From assembly GCA_022508605.1 (NCBI GenBank), contig JAFLUX010000006.1:1-62033 (forward strand): DNA of 62,033 bases, read 5' to 3'. The notes beneath the pieces are model-generated. The model saw only the letters and a program-made list of their open reading frames with translations. It searched no databases and was not told the DNA's origin. Source of the stretch: Bacteroidales bacterium. GTDB taxonomy: Bacteria; Bacteroidota; Bacteroidia; Bacteroidales; UBA932. Below, in pieces: positions 1 through 7,782 of this stretch. Positions within the stretch are counted from its first letter, which is position 1, and each line of letters opens with the position of its first letter. A program made the position numbers and the translations under genes.

Positions 1-1764
1 GGGGCAAGCGACTATTCCGCCCGCGCCGGACTGTCCGAGGGCGGCATCGGAATAGAAGACGATACGCCCGCTGTTGACGCAGTGCGTATAGTCGGCATCT
101 GTGCCCGTTCCGGCGATACCTCCCGCGAAAGCATCCATCCCGAAAGGCAGCGGAGCCCCCGGGTCGCCGTTGCGTATGCTGACCGTTACGTCACCAGAGT
201 TGGTGCAGCCGGCGGCATTTGCGCAGGTGCTGCCGACAATCCCGCCTATCGAGGTGCAGGCCGCAGGGAAAGATGCGGTAGATTCCGTTGCCGTTCCCTC
301 ATTCACGGCGCTGAAATCGAAGGTGACACGTCCACGGTTTTCGCATCCGTCAAGGACAGCCCCCCGTGCCGCGCAGGCCACGAGTCCGCCGATGCAAGGA
401 GTCATCCTGCCAGTGTCTCCGGAGTATGCGCAGTCACTGAAGCTGCGGCCAGACAGGCTTACGTCTCCTTCGTTGATACAGCCGGTGACAGGCGCCGATA
501 CATAAGCGGCGATGCCGCCTACCGCCGACGATTTGCCCACGGCTCCGCCGGAGGTCACGCTCACCGGTCCGAAGTTGGCGCATCCGCTCAGAGGACCGGA
601 GGAATATCCGACTATGCCGCCGAAGCACAGCGGGCCTTCGATAGCTGAGGCCCCGCGCGTGACAGTTGCGCGGCTGATGATGTTGTTAAGGTCGCCGCTG
701 CTTACTGCGGCAAGCGTACCGAACGTGTCGAGGTCCACGGAAAATACGCAGTCGTCGGAAAACTCCAGGTCGCTGACGCTGCCCCTGTTCTCCATGAACA
801 TGGGAGCCGATGACCTCCACCCGGAGACGATGTGTCCGTTGCCGTGGAATTTGCCTCCGAATCCCGGGGCCCCGTCCATAGCGCCGCTGACGCGGACATC
901 CGACACCATATACACGTCTTCCGTGAATGAAACGGTGCTGGATGCCAGGAACTCCTTCAGTGAATTCTCATCATGAATCACAGTGACGGGATTGTCGAGG
1001 GGCATGGGCGAGGAGCCGAGTTTTATGCAATGTCCGGCATCGAGCATGAACAGCCTGGGAGTCTCCAGCATATACGACTTCCCGGAAGATGTCACCGCAA
1101 AAATCCTCAGGCCAAGGTACACATTGGGAGCGGCCGCTATATAATAGGTTTCCTCCTTCCTGTTGGTGAAGAACACTATGGTGTTGGTCTCTCCGCTTAT
1201 AAGCTCGCTGTTCCGGGTGGAAAGGACTATCTTCTCCACTTCCGCACCCACCGGTACGGCGAACAGTCCGGCAGCTTCGGTGAAGACGAAGCTGCTTCCA
1301 GGACGGGCGGCCGCGGTGGCCGTAAGAGCCGATTTGTCGCTCTTACAGCCGTCCGCAAACTGCCTGTCGGGTATTGACAGTATGAACCCGTCATCATCGA
1401 ATCCCTTCACGGCAGACCTCGGATAGGCAAGCCGGTATTCTGCGGCGGAGGGCGAAGCGAAGCCCTCGAAGACCGCCGTCTTGCCATTGTTGGTGCCGGG
1501 CTTGATCGTGAAGTCGCGTATCCCGCTGCCGTCGTAAAGGGCGATGACATCATCGTCGTCCCACACCACTTCCGCAATGCCGTCCGCTTCCGCGTCTATA
1601 TGGGCCTTGCCCTGCATGGGGAGTCTGGCGGACAGGCTGACATATACCAGGGGTTCGGCCCCCGGCCCTTCGGGCATGTCCGGATTTACATACGCATTGC
1701 CGGCACAGGACGCCAGAACCAGCGCAATGCCTGCGATGGCCAAGATTTTATCGAAAGCTACCAT
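1..1764 (-). CDS. Fimbrillin-like surface lipoprotein with GLUG-type repeats (3' end outside window)
   Basis: An open frame of 588 codons runs off the left edge without a stop. It begins with a lipoprotein signal (lipobox LASC, Cys20). The N-terminal ~250 residues resemble the fimbrillin/Mfa-like module: a V-W-D-D-D-D-V segment, then an F-E-G-F strand and a Y-P motif. After a G-N-G-H-I motif near residue 320 come repeated units of the form GGIVG...GC.N.G.V, typical of GLUG-type beta-helix adhesins. The start overlaps the stop of the upstream 43-residue ORF by 7 nt, so it is probably the last visible gene of an operon starting at 4830. It is a paralogue of the 926-residue protein there. Surface adhesion is inferred from the fold type; no ligand can be named. 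Confidence 0.8.
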   Translation of the reverse strand, partial: MVAFDKILAIAGIALVLASCAGNAYVNPDMPEGPGAEPLVYVSLSARLPMQGKAHIDAEADGIAEVVWDDDDVIALYDGSGIRDFTIKPGTNNGKTAVFEGFASPSAAEYRLAYPRSAVKGFDDDGFILSIPDRQFADGCKSDKSALTATAAARPGSSFVFTEAAGLFAVPVGAEVEKIVLSTRNSELISGETNTIVFFTNRKEETYYIAAAPNVYLGLRIFAVTSSGKSYMLETPRLFMLDAGHCIKLGSSPMPLDNPVTVIHDENSLKEFLASSTVSFTEDVYMVSDVRVSGAMDGAPGFGGKFHGNGHIVSGWRSSAPMFMENRGSVSDLEFSDDCVFSVDLDTFGTLAAVSSGDLNNIISRATVTRGASAIEGPLCFGGIVGYSSGPLSGCANFGPVSVTSGGAVGKSSAVGGIAAYVSAPVTGCINEGDVSLSGRSFSDCAYSGDTGRMTPCIGGLVACAARGAVLDGCENRGRVTFDFSAVNEGTATESTASFPAACTSIGGIVGSTCANAAGCTNSGDVTVSIRNGDPGAPLPFGMDAFAGGIAGTGTDADYTHCVNSGRIVFYSDAALGQSGAGGIVACP

Positions 1765-1889
1765 ATAAAATCTTCTTCGACGACAAAACTGCCGGCGCTT
1801 CCTTCCACTGCGGAGGAATCGGCCACCACGCTGCAAAACTCCATTTCCACCGATGCGGCATCGGGACTTTTGTAAACTGACGGATTCAT
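1758..1889 (-). CDS. Small 43-residue protein between two adhesin genes
   Basis: The product starts MNPSVYKSPDAASVEMEF and has one Cys (C-S-V-V) near the middle, then a Ser/Gly-rich acidic tail ending E-E-D-F-I-W. There is no signal peptide or membrane segment. It overlaps the next gene by 7 nt (ATATGGTAG), which suggests translational coupling. It resembles the neighbouring 47-residue ORF in layout: N-terminal Tyr and Ser-Pro/Ala-Pro, a V-(E/D)-x-E core, a central Cys-Ser, and an acidic tail with a terminal Trp. I do not recognise a characterised family. The tight packing and the paralogue support a real gene. Confidence 0.6.
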   Translation of the reverse strand: MNPSVYKSPDAASVEMEFCSVVADSSAVEGSAGSFVVEEDFIW

Positions 1890-1899
1890 ATCGAGAAGT

Positions 1900-2043
1900 T
1901 TAATCCCAGGTTCCGGAGAAATCGTCAAAGTCGCCGAAATCCTCGGCTCCTCCGGTAAAATCGGAACTGCATATCATCAATGCCGGAAGTTCATCCACAA
2001 GACGGGTTTCCGGAGCGGAATATTTAATATACGATTTTCTCAT
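1900..2043 (-). CDS. Small 47-residue protein between two adhesin genes
   Basis: The protein begins MRKSYIKYSAPETRLVDELP, continues L-M-I-C-S-S-D-F, and ends in a Gly/Asp/Phe-rich tail (D-F-G-D-F-D-D-F-S-G-T-W-D). Its ATG lies 6 nt after the stop of the 926-residue adhesin, and the next small ORF starts 10 nt after its own stop, so four genes form a compact minus-strand operon. There is no secretion signal. It shares its design with the 43-residue ORF that follows and is probably a diverged copy. Function is unknown. An accessory role in adhesin export or assembly, a regulatory role, or a modified-peptide precursor are all possible from context. Confidence 0.62.
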   Translation of the reverse strand: MRKSYIKYSAPETRLVDELPALMICSSDFTGGAEDFGDFDDFSGTWD

Positions 2044-2049
2044 GGCTCA

Positions 2050-4830
2050 TTAATTAAGATATTTACCTACATAGTTGGATGAGGAGGCGACGGCACCGTT
2101 GACCTTTCCGGTGTATGAGCCTCCGGTAATGGTGATGAGTTCGGAGCTGTATGCCTGACCGATGCTGCATCCGGCATCTCCGTTGGAGGTCACGGCACCG
2201 CTGTTTGTGCATCCGTTCACGTCGAGCGGCGTACTGAACTTGGCCCGGCCAATGACTCCGCCGGCCCCGACATCATTCGATTTCGTACTGCTGCATATCA
2301 CGTTTCCGCTGTTGGAATTGCCCATGAAAGTAGTTATCGCGGCACTGTGGTTGTTGCCGAGTACGCCGCCGGCGAATGAGCAGCCGCTCCCGAGAGGGGC
2401 TGCCGTGACGGCGCCCGTATTGGAGTTCCCGGTCAGCTGGTCGGCAGAATAGCATACCCCGACTATGCCGCCTACGCAGAGGCCCGTGGTGGGGTGTTCC
2501 GTGTCGGCCGTTCCGGTGATGCGTGCCGCATTGCTGCATGAAGTCACGGATCCTGCAGGAGACTTGTCTATATATCCGACAGTACCGCCTATGCAAATAT
2601 TGCCGAGTCCGGCCGTCGAAGAATTGAATGTCACGGTGCCCGCAGTCAGATTGCGGCATCCTCTGACCTCCACATCCCTCGTCACGCCTGCGATTCCACC
2701 GAGCCTCACGGCATAGCTTGCCACCGGCAGAGACTGGTCTGACCACACCTGTCCGGAGTTCTCGCAGTCAGTGATATAGCCGGAGAAAAGTTTTCCGGCG
2801 ATACCGCCTATGTTGTAAGACTGTCCGGGGGTGCCGGGCACATCGTATCCGGCCACTTTTCCGCTGTTCTTGCAATTCTTCAAGGTGCCTCCTTTTCCGA
2901 CTTCTACGCCGTCGCTTCCGGAAGCGTGTCCGCAGAATGCGACGATGCCTCCGGCATAACTCTCATTGTAATGGTCGGCAGGAGAATACAGTGCGACCTC
3001 GCCGGAATTGGTGCAGTCTTCTATTACGAGTCCCGTAACCGAGCTATTGACACGCGAGATGATTCCCGCCGCGAAGCCCGGGGCCTTGCAGATTATGGTT
3101 CCAGTGTTGGAGCAGCCCGTCACCTTAGAGTCATTGCCCTTGTACAGACCGGCTATTCCTCCGATGCGAACTTCCGACACGGCCTGCTCAGAAGCATTTT
3201 TCCAGTACATTCCCTGGCTTGCGTTCGAGCGTATGTCGGCCGTACACTTGCAATTGCTGATAGTATGGTAGAGGGGCTGGGCAGACTGGGCCAGCATTCC
3301 GCCGATACCGCAGACATACTTGTTCTCACTGATGATGTCACCTCCGCTGATGCAGTCCGTGAAATCGCATCCACGGACCGGATTGCCGCTGACGGAGTTG
3401 GAAAGATAGGCGACTATTCCACCCACCCAGTGGACGGCCTGGCTCGCGCTATACTTTATGTTTTCGGTCGCACCGATCGTGATTGCCCCGTAATTCTCGC
3501 ATCCGGTAAAGCAGCTTGCGCCGTCAGAGCCCGGGAATGCCGCTCCGGCGATGCCACCGACGCGGAGGACATAAGGATAATCCTCCGGCACAGTGATGGG
3601 CACATAATTCTTGACATTGGTGACGGATGAGGTTGTCGCCCCTATTATGCCGACATTCGTGACATTGGTCGTGCCGTCGCCTTCTGTAAGCAGAATATAG
3701 CTGAAATCGTCATCCGGACCGCCGAAGGTGACATTGGAGACAGCGGCGCCGCAGTGGCCGAAGAAGCCCACATAGTTGCCGGCATTTTCATTCACCGGGC
3801 CGTATTCGATGTAGAAATTCTTGATGCTGTGTCCCTGCCCGTCGAATACTCCCTTGAAGCTGGTGGAAGTCGTCAGGCCGAGGGGAATCCACTCCTCTTG
3901 CTCGAGGTCTATGTCATCCCCGAGTTTTACCGTGGCGGTCTGCTGCGAGTTCCCGTTTTCGCTCGCAAGCTCCTTCCAGGCCAGAAGGTCGCTCTTGTCC
4001 ATGATCATGGTATACCAGTCGCCTGTCTGCTGGGGTTTGATATTGAGACCGGAGTTGCGTCCAAGGGTCATCGCCGAAGATTTTTTGTCCAGTCCGAGGT
4101 GGAATTCCAGTTCGTCGTCGTAGGTGACGAATGTCACTGTGATTCCGGAAGGATATTCACCGGGGAGCACGCTTATGTCATAATCTCCGGGAGCAAAGAC
4201 AGCCCCTGAGGGATAAAGCGTTATGGAAGGTTCTCCCGCAATGACTTCGGCAGCCGGGGCGTCCGAAGCGGCAGAAACCCGTATGGTTCCCGCAAGGGCT
4301 TCGCCACCGTTGCTACTTACGATTATACGGTCCACATCATCCCGTGTGACGCTCAGACGCAGCACGGAACATACATTCTTGAATGCCAGCAGACCGCTTT
4401 CGTCGGCTTTTGCCACGCACATCAGGGATGATGTCCCGATATTGTGCGAATTAACGGTGCGCTCTGAAGCGAGAGTGGCGGTGATGACACCGTCGGCGGA
4501 ACAAGTGTTGGCCGCCGCATAGGGATATACGGCATAGAAAGGGCCGTCGGCACAGACTTCGCCGGAGAATACAGCCGTGTTTCCGTCTGCATTTGAAGCG
4601 GAGAACCTTGCATTTGCAAGTTCCTTTCCGAATACGCTGATCTGGTCAGCGCTCTCCCAATTGAATTTTACGCCGTCCAGGAACGCCCTAGTTTCCTCGG
4701 TACGGGCCGTAAACGACATCCGGACCGTATCGGACTGAGCTCCTGTACCGATGCTGTCCTCCTTGTTGCAGGAGACGAGTGGCAGAACCGAAACGGCCGC
4801 TGCCAGAATGATGTAAGGATTGAATCTCAT
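2050..4830 (-). CDS. Fimbrillin-like/GLUG-repeat surface lipoprotein, 926 aa
   Basis: Residues 1-21 are a lipoprotein signal ending LVSC (Cys21). The residues after it, N-K-E-D, fit the K-(D/E)2 lipoprotein export signal that sends Bacteroidetes lipoproteins to the cell surface. Residues ~35-270 form a fimbrillin-like module (S-F-T-A-R-T-E-E-T-R-A, then F-N-W-E-S-A-D-Q-I-S-V-F, then the A-V-Y-P-Y type strand). From about residue 310 (F-D-G-Q-G-H-S-I) to the end, about a dozen repeats follow the pattern GGI(A/V)G...C.N.G.(V/I), consistent with a right-handed beta-helix. The ATG follows an AT-rich leader; no SD is visible. It is first in an operon with two small ORFs and a second adhesin. It is probably a surface adhesin; the ligand is unknown. 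Confidence 0.82.
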   Translation of the reverse strand: MRFNPYIILAAAVSVLPLVSCNKEDSIGTGAQSDTVRMSFTARTEETRAFLDGVKFNWESADQISVFGKELANARFSASNADGNTAVFSGEVCADGPFYAVYPYAAANTCSADGVITATLASERTVNSHNIGTSSLMCVAKADESGLLAFKNVCSVLRLSVTRDDVDRIIVSSNGGEALAGTIRVSAASDAPAAEVIAGEPSITLYPSGAVFAPGDYDISVLPGEYPSGITVTFVTYDDELEFHLGLDKKSSAMTLGRNSGLNIKPQQTGDWYTMIMDKSDLLAWKELASENGNSQQTATVKLGDDIDLEQEEWIPLGLTTSTSFKGVFDGQGHSIKNFYIEYGPVNENAGNYVGFFGHCGAAVSNVTFGGPDDDFSYILLTEGDGTTNVTNVGIIGATTSSVTNVKNYVPITVPEDYPYVLRVGGIAGAAFPGSDGASCFTGCENYGAITIGATENIKYSASQAVHWVGGIVAYLSNSVSGNPVRGCDFTDCISGGDIISENKYVCGIGGMLAQSAQPLYHTISNCKCTADIRSNASQGMYWKNASEQAVSEVRIGGIAGLYKGNDSKVTGCSNTGTIICKAPGFAAGIISRVNSSVTGLVIEDCTNSGEVALYSPADHYNESYAGGIVAFCGHASGSDGVEVGKGGTLKNCKNSGKVAGYDVPGTPGQSYNIGGIAGKLFSGYITDCENSGQVWSDQSLPVASYAVRLGGIAGVTRDVEVRGCRNLTAGTVTFNSSTAGLGNICIGGTVGYIDKSPAGSVTSCSNAARITGTADTEHPTTGLCVGGIVGVCYSADQLTGNSNTGAVTAAPLGSGCSFAGGVLGNNHSAAITTFMGNSNSGNVICSSTKSNDVGAGGVIGRAKFSTPLDVNGCTNSGAVTSNGDAGCSIGQAYSSELITITGGSYTGKVNGAVASSSNYVGKYLN

Positions 4831-4905
4831 ATATTTAATATTAAAAGTTCAGCTGAAAAATATTTTCAGGTACTGTGTTTTTTTCTTTGCGCGGATATAT
4901 ACGAC

Positions 4906-4940
4906 GCAGCGCCCCGCCGTCTGGGACGGCGAAGCGCTGC
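4906..4940 (-). promoter_or_regulatory. Leader hairpin upstream of the 926-aa adhesin gene
   Basis: GCAGCGC (4906-4912) pairs with GCGCTGC (4934-4940), and an inner GCCGTC/GACGGC pair extends the stem. The hairpin lies 76 nt upstream of the adhesin start and is not followed by a T-run on the minus strand, so it looks more like an mRNA leader structure than a terminator. Its role is unknown. Confidence 0.4.
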
Positions 4941-4944
4941 ATGT

Positions 4945-4982
4945 CAAAAAGACCCGCACCGGACACGTTGTCCGTGCCGGTG
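4945..4982 (-). terminator. Probable Rho-independent terminator after the nucleoside hydrolase operon
   Basis: CACCGG + CACG (4957-4967, one bulged base) pairs with CGTG + CCGGTG (4973-4982). On the minus strand this is followed within a few bases by five T residues. It lies ~80 nt past the stop at 5063 and separates that operon from the adhesin operon. Confidence 0.55.
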
Positions 4983-5009
4983 GATAAATCTGGCCTTAGG
5001 CTCCCCTTC

Positions 5010-5022
5010 GGGGGGGGGGGGG
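5010..5022. repeat. 13-G homopolymer tract (C13 on the minus strand)
   Basis: Thirteen consecutive G residues follow a CCCCTTC segment in the intergenic region, 180 nt upstream of the 926-residue adhesin start and 41 nt past the nucleoside hydrolase stop. Mononucleotide tracts of this length are prone to slippage, so the length may vary between cells. The CCCC-TTC just before it could fold with the first G residues. Confidence 0.85.
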
Positions 5023-5062
5023 CGAAAATCAAGAGTAAATTACGCATTGACAACGATTTGCG

Positions 5063-6754
5063 CTAATACATAAAAGCGAGGACTTCGGGGGTCTTGGTGT
5101 AATCGCTGATGCGGATATAGTCCATTCCGTTGATGCGGACATGGGAATCGCCGCCTCCGTCATCGAAATCGTCCCCGATGAAAAGCACTTCGTCAGGAGC
5201 GTATCCGTGCTCTGAGGCATAGCGCAGCACTGCATCGTACTTGTTGTACTGCTTGGCGGAGAAATCGAAAGAGGACGAGCCTCCTATATAGACGCTGTAA
5301 TCCTTGAAAATCCCGCACACCTCCTGATACATGGCGCGGCGCTTCGACCTGTCGGGATCGAAGGCATGCTTGAGTTCAACCGGAGCGTCGGTACCGAGCA
5401 GGCCCATCGTGACCATGCCGGTCTCATGAAATTCGAGGGGTTCTCCGTAATATGCGGTGTATCCGTACTTCTCCCTCAGATAGTCATTCTGCTTGCGGAA
5501 GAAGGCTGTGTCCGCCGGGAATACGTCTTCGCGCACGATGACAAACTCACCGTTCTCCACTGTGCTCTCCTGCATTCCGTAGTTTCCGAGAATCGTTATG
5601 GGGTACTCCCCCATCTGGGCATACACCCTGCGGCAGTTGCCTGCGCATACCATTATCACATCGTACTTCGTGCGCAAGGTATCGAGCAAGGCGCGGTTCG
5701 GAGCCTCGAGAGGGCAGCGATGGGCCGTGAGCGTCGCATCCAGGTCGAAGCACAGGAGCTTCTTCTTTTCCGCCCAGGCGCCATAGCGCAGGGTCATCAC
5801 CTGCTCGGCCTGCATGAGAGCCTGAGGCTGGTCTATCGTGGCGCTCAGGACTATGTGCTTGCCGTCAGCGCAGGGAGTAAACCACGTGTACCCCTCATCG
5901 TCCACCGTGACCGTGCCCGCTTCGCTGTGGGTGAAGAGTTCAGGGCGCAGAGGATAAAGCACGCTGAGGATATCCCAGCTCGGACGGTCATAGGGCATCT
6001 TCTGGTAGAGCTTATAGCCCTCCACGACAGGGTTCGGCTCGTAATACCCGAGGTTCTCCTCTATCAGGGCGCCCGGATACATGGTCTGCTTTCCTATCTC
6101 GAAGGGATTCTGCCATATTGTCGTGGGCCACAGTTCGAAGACCTTCTTCATTGCGGGAATGTCGTTCTTGACATTGTATTCGGAACGCTTCTTCTCGCCG
6201 TAGCTTCCGGCCATGATGGAAAGCCCCCTGGTCTTGCGTGCAACGAGCTCCGTACCGGTCAGAGGAGAGACGCTGTCGGGGCCGCTCTCCAGCAACTGGG
6301 CGAGGGTGGTGCCGAAACCGAGGCTGACGAACACCACGGAGTGGTCGGGCTGCGAAGCGAGTATGCTGCGGTAAAGCGCGACCGGCTCGGGATATTCGGT
6401 ATGGCTTTTGGCAAAAGAGCTTTCGCATGCGGAGTAGTCCACGTAGGCGGAGTATTCCTGCACGGGCGTGACGCTCATGGCCACCGGCACCTCGGGATGT
6501 CCGTAGAATGTGCAGACCGCATCGGTATAGGCCGCTGCCGTGGGACAATTCTTGTGACAGCCCACGGCGAGCAGTTCCACCGTGCCCTCATCGACTCCGC
6601 GAAGCGCCACCGCAAGTGCGAGGGCATCGTCGATGTCATTGCCCATGTCGGTCTCTATTATCATCTTGACGGGGCCCTGTGCCGTCTCAGCCGCAGGCTT
6701 GCAGGCGAATACGGTAAGGGCGCTTATGATAAAAACGATGAAAATCCTCTTCAT
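5063..6754 (-). CDS. Exported nucleoside hydrolase fused to a phosphomannomutase-like HAD domain
   Basis: The signal sequence ends V-F-A-C at Cys18, a likely lipoprotein. Residues ~28-325 are an inosine/uridine-preferring nucleoside hydrolase: the metal-binding cluster E-T-D-M-G-N-D-I-D-D is at residues 34-43, and a late R-P-S-W-D motif supplies the second Asp region. These enzymes cleave ribonucleosides to base plus ribose. From ~335 to 563 a HAD domain follows, with nucleophile motif F-D-L-D-A-T-L-T and acidic motif F-I-G-D-D-F-D-D. Its G-G-S-S-S-F-D-F region and general order resemble the phosphomannomutase branch of the HAD superfamily. Last gene of the ribokinase-transporter operon; the ATG is 1 nt after the transporter stop. 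The HAD substrate is unknown; a nucleotide or pentose phosphate is a guess from context. Confidence 0.85.
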   Translation of the reverse strand: MKRIFIVFIISALTVFACKPAAETAQGPVKMIIETDMGNDIDDALALAVALRGVDEGTVELLAVGCHKNCPTAAAYTDAVCTFYGHPEVPVAMSVTPVQEYSAYVDYSACESSFAKSHTEYPEPVALYRSILASQPDHSVVFVSLGFGTTLAQLLESGPDSVSPLTGTELVARKTRGLSIMAGSYGEKKRSEYNVKNDIPAMKKVFELWPTTIWQNPFEIGKQTMYPGALIEENLGYYEPNPVVEGYKLYQKMPYDRPSWDILSVLYPLRPELFTHSEAGTVTVDDEGYTWFTPCADGKHIVLSATIDQPQALMQAEQVMTLRYGAWAEKKKLLCFDLDATLTAHRCPLEAPNRALLDTLRTKYDVIMVCAGNCRRVYAQMGEYPITILGNYGMQESTVENGEFVIVREDVFPADTAFFRKQNDYLREKYGYTAYYGEPLEFHETGMVTMGLLGTDAPVELKHAFDPDRSKRRAMYQEVCGIFKDYSVYIGGSSSFDFSAKQYNKYDAVLRYASEHGYAPDEVLFIGDDFDDGGGDSHVRINGMDYIRISDYTKTPEVLAFMY

Positions 6755-6755
6755 A

Positions 6756-7778
6756 TCAGTTTCCGGCTATTACTATTGTGGCAAGACCGGCTACGAAGAA
6801 GCAGAACATGGCTGCGAGAAGTCCGTAGACTCCCTTCTTCGCGCCTTTGAATTCTTTCCAGATGAACACGCCCCAGATGGCGGCCACCATGGGGGCGCCC
6901 TGTCCGAGGGCGTAGGAGACAGCCGGTCCGGCCTTCTCGGCCGTAATGTAGCTCAGGGCAGTTCCCAAACACCATACCGCACCGCCGAGCATGCCTACCA
7001 GGTGGGTTTTGGCGTCACCGGAGAAATACTGGCCGTAGCTTACCGGGGAGCCGACGAAAGGCTTGCGCATGACGAGTGTGTTGAAAACCAGGTTGCTAAG
7101 GAGCACCCCGACGGTAAACACCACTATCGCCGTGTAGGGCGTCACCTTTCCGGGAGCCGGGGACACGAAGTTGCCGGTATCCATGGCGCGCATCACGAAC
7201 GAGGAGAAGAAAGACATCACCACGCCGGCGACGAGGGCAAGCACTATGCCCTTGCGCTGGTCGGCCGCGGAAACTCCGCTCCCTCCATTGCGTCCGGCAG
7301 CGATGCCGTTGAACACTATGGCGCATACCACCAAGGCGACACCTATTATCAGGAGAAGCACATTCCCTGTCTTGGCGCCCTGCTGCAAGGCCACTATATA
7401 ATTGTTCACGACCCCCAGCACCAGGGCGAGCCCAACGCCGAGAGGGAAGGCCACCGACATGCCGGCAATGGAGGTGGATGCCGAGAGCAGGATGTTGGAG
7501 GCATTGAAAATCAGGCCGCCGAGCAGTATCCAGAGTATGCTGGACCAGGAGGCCTGCTGAATGTCGGCGATGAAAGGACGTCCCTCACTGCCTATGCTCC
7601 CTGCCGTGAAGGCGAGAAGGAGCGCGAATATGACCATGCCTATCACATAGTCCCAATAGAAAAGCTCATAGCGCCAGCTCTTGGCGGCGAGTTTCTGGGT
7701 ATTGCCCCAGGAGCCCCAGCAAAGCATCGTAACGAAGCAAAGTACGACGGCAAGGGCATAACTGTTGACGATGAACAT
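6756..7778 (-). CDS. Sugar permease of the DMT/GRP (RhaT-like) superfamily, probably for ribose
   Basis: A 340-residue, very hydrophobic protein with about ten membrane segments. The G-S-W-G-N-T-Q-K-L region after the first helix and the A-F-P-L-G-V-G-L stretch are typical of the Bacteroidetes glucose/ribose porter-like proteins in the drug/metabolite transporter superfamily. It sits 4 nt after ribokinase and 1 nt before the nucleoside hydrolase, so it most likely brings the released ribose, or a nucleoside, across the inner membrane. Substrate is inferred from neighbours only; RhaT-like proteins elsewhere move rhamnose or glucose. Confidence 0.75.
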   Translation of the reverse strand: MFIVNSYALAVVLCFVTMLCWGSWGNTQKLAAKSWRYELFYWDYVIGMVIFALLLAFTAGSIGSEGRPFIADIQQASWSSILWILLGGLIFNASNILLSASTSIAGMSVAFPLGVGLALVLGVVNNYIVALQQGAKTGNVLLLIIGVALVVCAIVFNGIAAGRNGGSGVSAADQRKGIVLALVAGVVMSFFSSFVMRAMDTGNFVSPAPGKVTPYTAIVVFTVGVLLSNLVFNTLVMRKPFVGSPVSYGQYFSGDAKTHLVGMLGGAVWCLGTALSYITAEKAGPAVSYALGQGAPMVAAIWGVFIWKEFKGAKKGVYGLLAAMFCFFVAGLATIVIAGN

Positions 7779-7782
7779 ACTG

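Noticed and set aside
1..4830. Repetitive GGIVG-type segments as a CRISPR or tandem DNA repeat
   Set aside because: The similarity is at protein level with variable spacing; no repeated identical DNA units with spacers.
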